Assembly: GCA_039933635.1 (NCBI GenBank)
Contig: JBDTNQ010000114.1
Span: forward strand, 1-14,464
DNA from: JBDTNQ01 sp039933635
GTDB taxonomy: Bacteria > Acidobacteriota > Vicinamibacteria > Vicinamibacterales > SCN-69-37
Direction: 5' to 3'
Length of the DNA stretch: 14,464 nucleotides
The position numbers and the translations under genes were made by a program. The notes beneath the pieces were generated by a model, which was given only the letters and a program-made list of their open reading frames with translations, made no database searches and was not told the DNA's origin. Of the stretch, positions 13,198-14,464 are shown in pieces (positions within the stretch are counted from its first letter, which is position 1; each line of letters opens with the position of its first letter).

Positions 13198-13243
13198 ACG
13201 TATCCTTTGGGGAAATGGGTGCGGAGTGGGGTGACCGGCGGTC

Positions 13244-13519
13244 TCATGTCGCCTTGCGGCGCCGCCGTTGCGAGGCGATCAGCGCCACCTTGTCGAGCCG
13301 CTTCAGCGACTTGATGGCGTGCTCGCGCGACAGCGCCGCGCCGAGCGAGTGACAGGATTCAACATACACGAGCCTGACCGGTCGACGTGAGAACGTATAT
13401 CGCGCGCCCTTGCCCGCGTTGTGCGTGGCGGCCCGCGCCTTGGGATCGCGCGCGTAGCCGGTGTAGAGGGAGCCGTCACGGCACCGCACGATATAAACGA
13501 AGTGTTCGGATTGCTCCAC
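13244..13519 (-). CDS. GIY-YIG nuclease family protein (YhbQ/UPF0213-like)
   Basis: A compact protein of about 91 residues consisting of one GIY-YIG domain. VYIV and LYTG are the GIY and YIG equivalents (in RCRDGSLYTG). HNAGKGARYT and RRPVRLVYVE match the small UPF0213 branch. Counting from the GTG start, Arg29 and Glu66 (REHAIK) sit at the catalytic Arg and Glu positions. The tail is basic (QRRRRK). The family cuts DNA; the role of these single-domain members is largely unknown. I chose the GTG at 13519 because GCAGGA lies nine bases upstream. A TTG at 13528 is also in frame and adds three residues, but the same site would touch it directly. It lies between two minus-strand genes with gaps of 46 and 62 bases. 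Confidence 0.87.
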   Translation of the reverse strand: MEQSEHFVYIVRCRDGSLYTGYARDPKARAATHNAGKGARYTFSRRPVRLVYVESCHSLGAALSREHAIKSLKRLDKVALIASQRRRRKAT

Positions 13520-13581
13520 GCGCGTCAATCCTGCCGGACGTTGTGGCTTCTCGCAAGTCGCGCAGCGTCAGCTGGGGAGCG

Positions 13582-14286
13582 TCACTCCGCGTTCAGCTCG
13601 ATCTGGCCCACGCCACCGCGGACGTCGAGCTCGATCGTCACGGCAGACGATGTGGCGGCGGGGTTGATCCAGCGGCCGTCGCGCTTCTCCAGGCCCTTGA
13701 CCGAGATGTCGCCGAGGCCACCCGAGGCGGAGGCCGAAATGGCGACCGTCTTCGGGAGATGAATGGTCGCCTGCCCGACGCCGCCCTGCACCGACACGAC
13801 GTAGCTGGTGGTCGGGTTGCCGCGCAGGTCGACGTCGACTTGGCCCGCGCCGATCGCGAGCTCGATCCGGCGCAGGTTCAGACTGCCCAGCGTCATGCGC
13901 GCTTCGCCCGCGCCCACGCGGGCGATGAGCGTGAGCGGACGCGTGTCGTTGAGCGCCACGTCCCACTGGTTCTCCGTGTTGCCGCCGGAGGTGTTCGACG
14001 AACCCTGCGAGATCTGAATCTCGCTCTGCGTGCCGCTGACGCTCTGCACCGTTGAGGGTTTCCACTCAGGCACGTTGTAGGTGAAGTCCGCGGCGACGAG
14101 ATCGCCTGCGCCCCCTTTCACGGTCAGCTTGCCCGCGCCCATCGACAGGCCGACGCGTGTCGACTCGGCCTTGTCCATCGGCGCGGCGAAGTGCTCGTGC
14201 ACGGGCGGACCGGAGTGTGTCTCAGTGCAAGCGGAGGCAAGGGCCGTGAGCGCGACAATGACAAGACGTCTGTGGCGTGGGGTCAT
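13582..14286 (-). CDS. Toast-rack (DUF4097/LiaF-like) lipoprotein
   Basis: A 234-residue exported protein. A basic N-terminus and hydrophobic stretch lead to LASAC, with Cys20 the probable lipidated residue. The mature part resembles the toast-rack fold of LiaF/DUF4097 proteins: MGAGKLTVKGGAGDLVAADF and TYNVPEWKP match its usual opening. A glycine-centred strand motif then recurs (MGAGKL, VGAGEA, IGAGQV, GGVGQA, GGLGDI, GGVGQI near residues 49, 124, 146, 168, 189 and 224), as expected for a stacked beta-sheet protein. Function is unknown; relatives are tied to envelope stress sensing. The start lacks a clear Shine-Dalgarno site. It heads a probable leftward unit with the nuclease and SPFH genes and is divergent from the gene at the right edge. 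Confidence 0.85.
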   Translation of the reverse strand: MTPRHRRLVIVALTALASACTETHSGPPVHEHFAAPMDKAESTRVGLSMGAGKLTVKGGAGDLVAADFTYNVPEWKPSTVQSVSGTQSEIQISQGSSNTSGGNTENQWDVALNDTRPLTLIARVGAGEARMTLGSLNLRRIELAIGAGQVDVDLRGNPTTSYVVSVQGGVGQATIHLPKTVAISASASGGLGDISVKGLEKRDGRWINPAATSSAVTIELDVRGGVGQIELNAE

Positions 14287-14318
14287 GGTGTGGGCCGGGG
14301 TTTCGAGGGAGCGCGCAG

Positions 14319-14326
14319 AGCATACA
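14319..14326 (-). promoter_or_regulatory. Candidate -10 element for the lipoprotein gene
   Basis: On the minus strand 14326-14319 reads TGTATGCT, with TATGCT as the hexamer, 32 bases before the ATG at 14286. The identical octamer precedes the rhomboid gene. No good -35 box lies at the usual distance. Confidence 0.35.
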
Positions 14327-14344
14327 CCCGGATTCGCCGCGCCG

Positions 14345-14350
14345 TATCAT
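14345..14350 (+). promoter_or_regulatory. Candidate -10 element for the gene at the right edge
   Basis: TATCAT lies seven bases before the GTG at 14358. No Shine-Dalgarno site fits in the remaining space, so a message starting here would be leaderless. It stands back to back with the minus-strand element at 14326-14319. Confidence 0.35.
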
Positions 14351-14357
14351 CACATCC

Positions 14358-14464
14358 GTGGCCTCGCCATTTGCCATCGGCGACGCGGTGCAGACCCTCC
14401 TCGGCAAGGGCGTCGTCCGCGACGTGCGGCGACACGGCCGGCTGCTTGTGGAAGTGAAGGGCCG
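14358..14464 (+). CDS. Possible Smr-domain protein, N-terminal fragment
   Basis: An open frame starting at GTG 14358 runs off the right edge and gives 35 complete codons. The residues, FAIGDAVQTLLGKGVVRDVR followed by RHGRLLVEVKGR, resemble the short barrel-like N-terminus (GD.V.T..GKGVV..V...G...V...GR) of many Smr-domain proteins, where a DNA-cleaving or DNA-binding Smr domain follows. The Smr domain itself is outside the window, so the name is provisional. The frame is also open for some distance to the left, but GTG with TATCAT just upstream is the best start seen. It is divergent from the lipoprotein gene. Confidence 0.5.
   Translation, partial: MASPFAIGDAVQTLLGKGVVRDVRRHGRLLVEVKG

Noticed and set aside
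13387..14055. Plus-strand open frame (222 codons) opposite the nuclease and lipoprotein genes
   Set aside because: Antisense shadow; the minus-strand genes have recognisable domains and this frame has none.
1..14464. CRISPR array, insertion sequence, prophage, toxin-antitoxin or tRNA/rRNA genes
   Set aside because: I looked for regular direct repeats, terminal inverted repeats, transposase or integrase motifs and tRNA-like folds on both strands and saw none.

Overview
The window is GC-rich chromosomal DNA (about two thirds G+C by eye). It looks most like an Acidobacteriota genome, probably the Vicinamibacteria side. The reasons are a very large Oar-type TonB-dependent receptor with an N-terminal carboxypeptidase-regulatory-like domain, a DUF3303 protein, a toast-rack lipoprotein, many secreted proteins of unknown function, and a diderm envelope theme throughout. 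The lineage is an inference from gene content; no rRNA or tRNA is present to fix it.

Layout. 1-120: end of a plus-strand ankyrin-repeat gene. 139-1212 (minus): secreted protein built from repeated DUF4177-like modules, divergent from a small DUF3303 protein (1376-1642, plus). 1669-2097 (minus): small secreted protein with a possible OB-like region, divergent from a rhomboid protease (2196-2804, plus). 2886-7998 (plus): four tightly spaced genes, namely a small Trp/Arg-rich two-TM membrane protein, an OmpR-family response regulator, a histidine kinase with almost no extracytoplasmic sensor, and a 958-residue secreted M16 (PqqL/FusC-like) zinc protease. 7999-8626: a long gap holding promoter-like sequence, inverted repeats and what looks like the decayed DNA-binding half of a GntR-family regulator. 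8627-12301 (plus): the TonB-dependent receptor, closed by a perfect 12-bp hairpin. 12385-14286 (minus): a probable three-gene unit (toast-rack lipoprotein, GIY-YIG nuclease, SPFH/prohibitin protein). 14358-end (plus): the start of a gene whose N-terminus resembles Smr-domain proteins.

How the genes may work together. The membrane protein, regulator and kinase form one signalling unit; an 11-bp-period direct repeat upstream is a good candidate for the regulator's own binding site. The protease follows the kinase by 33 bases and may belong to the same unit. A secreted M16 protease on the same strand as the next gene, a TonB-dependent receptor, recalls the FusA/FusC and YddB/PqqL pairs, in which a receptor imports a protein and the periplasmic protease cuts it up. 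That link is a hypothesis here. No CRISPR array, insertion sequence, prophage or clearly new multi-gene system was seen.
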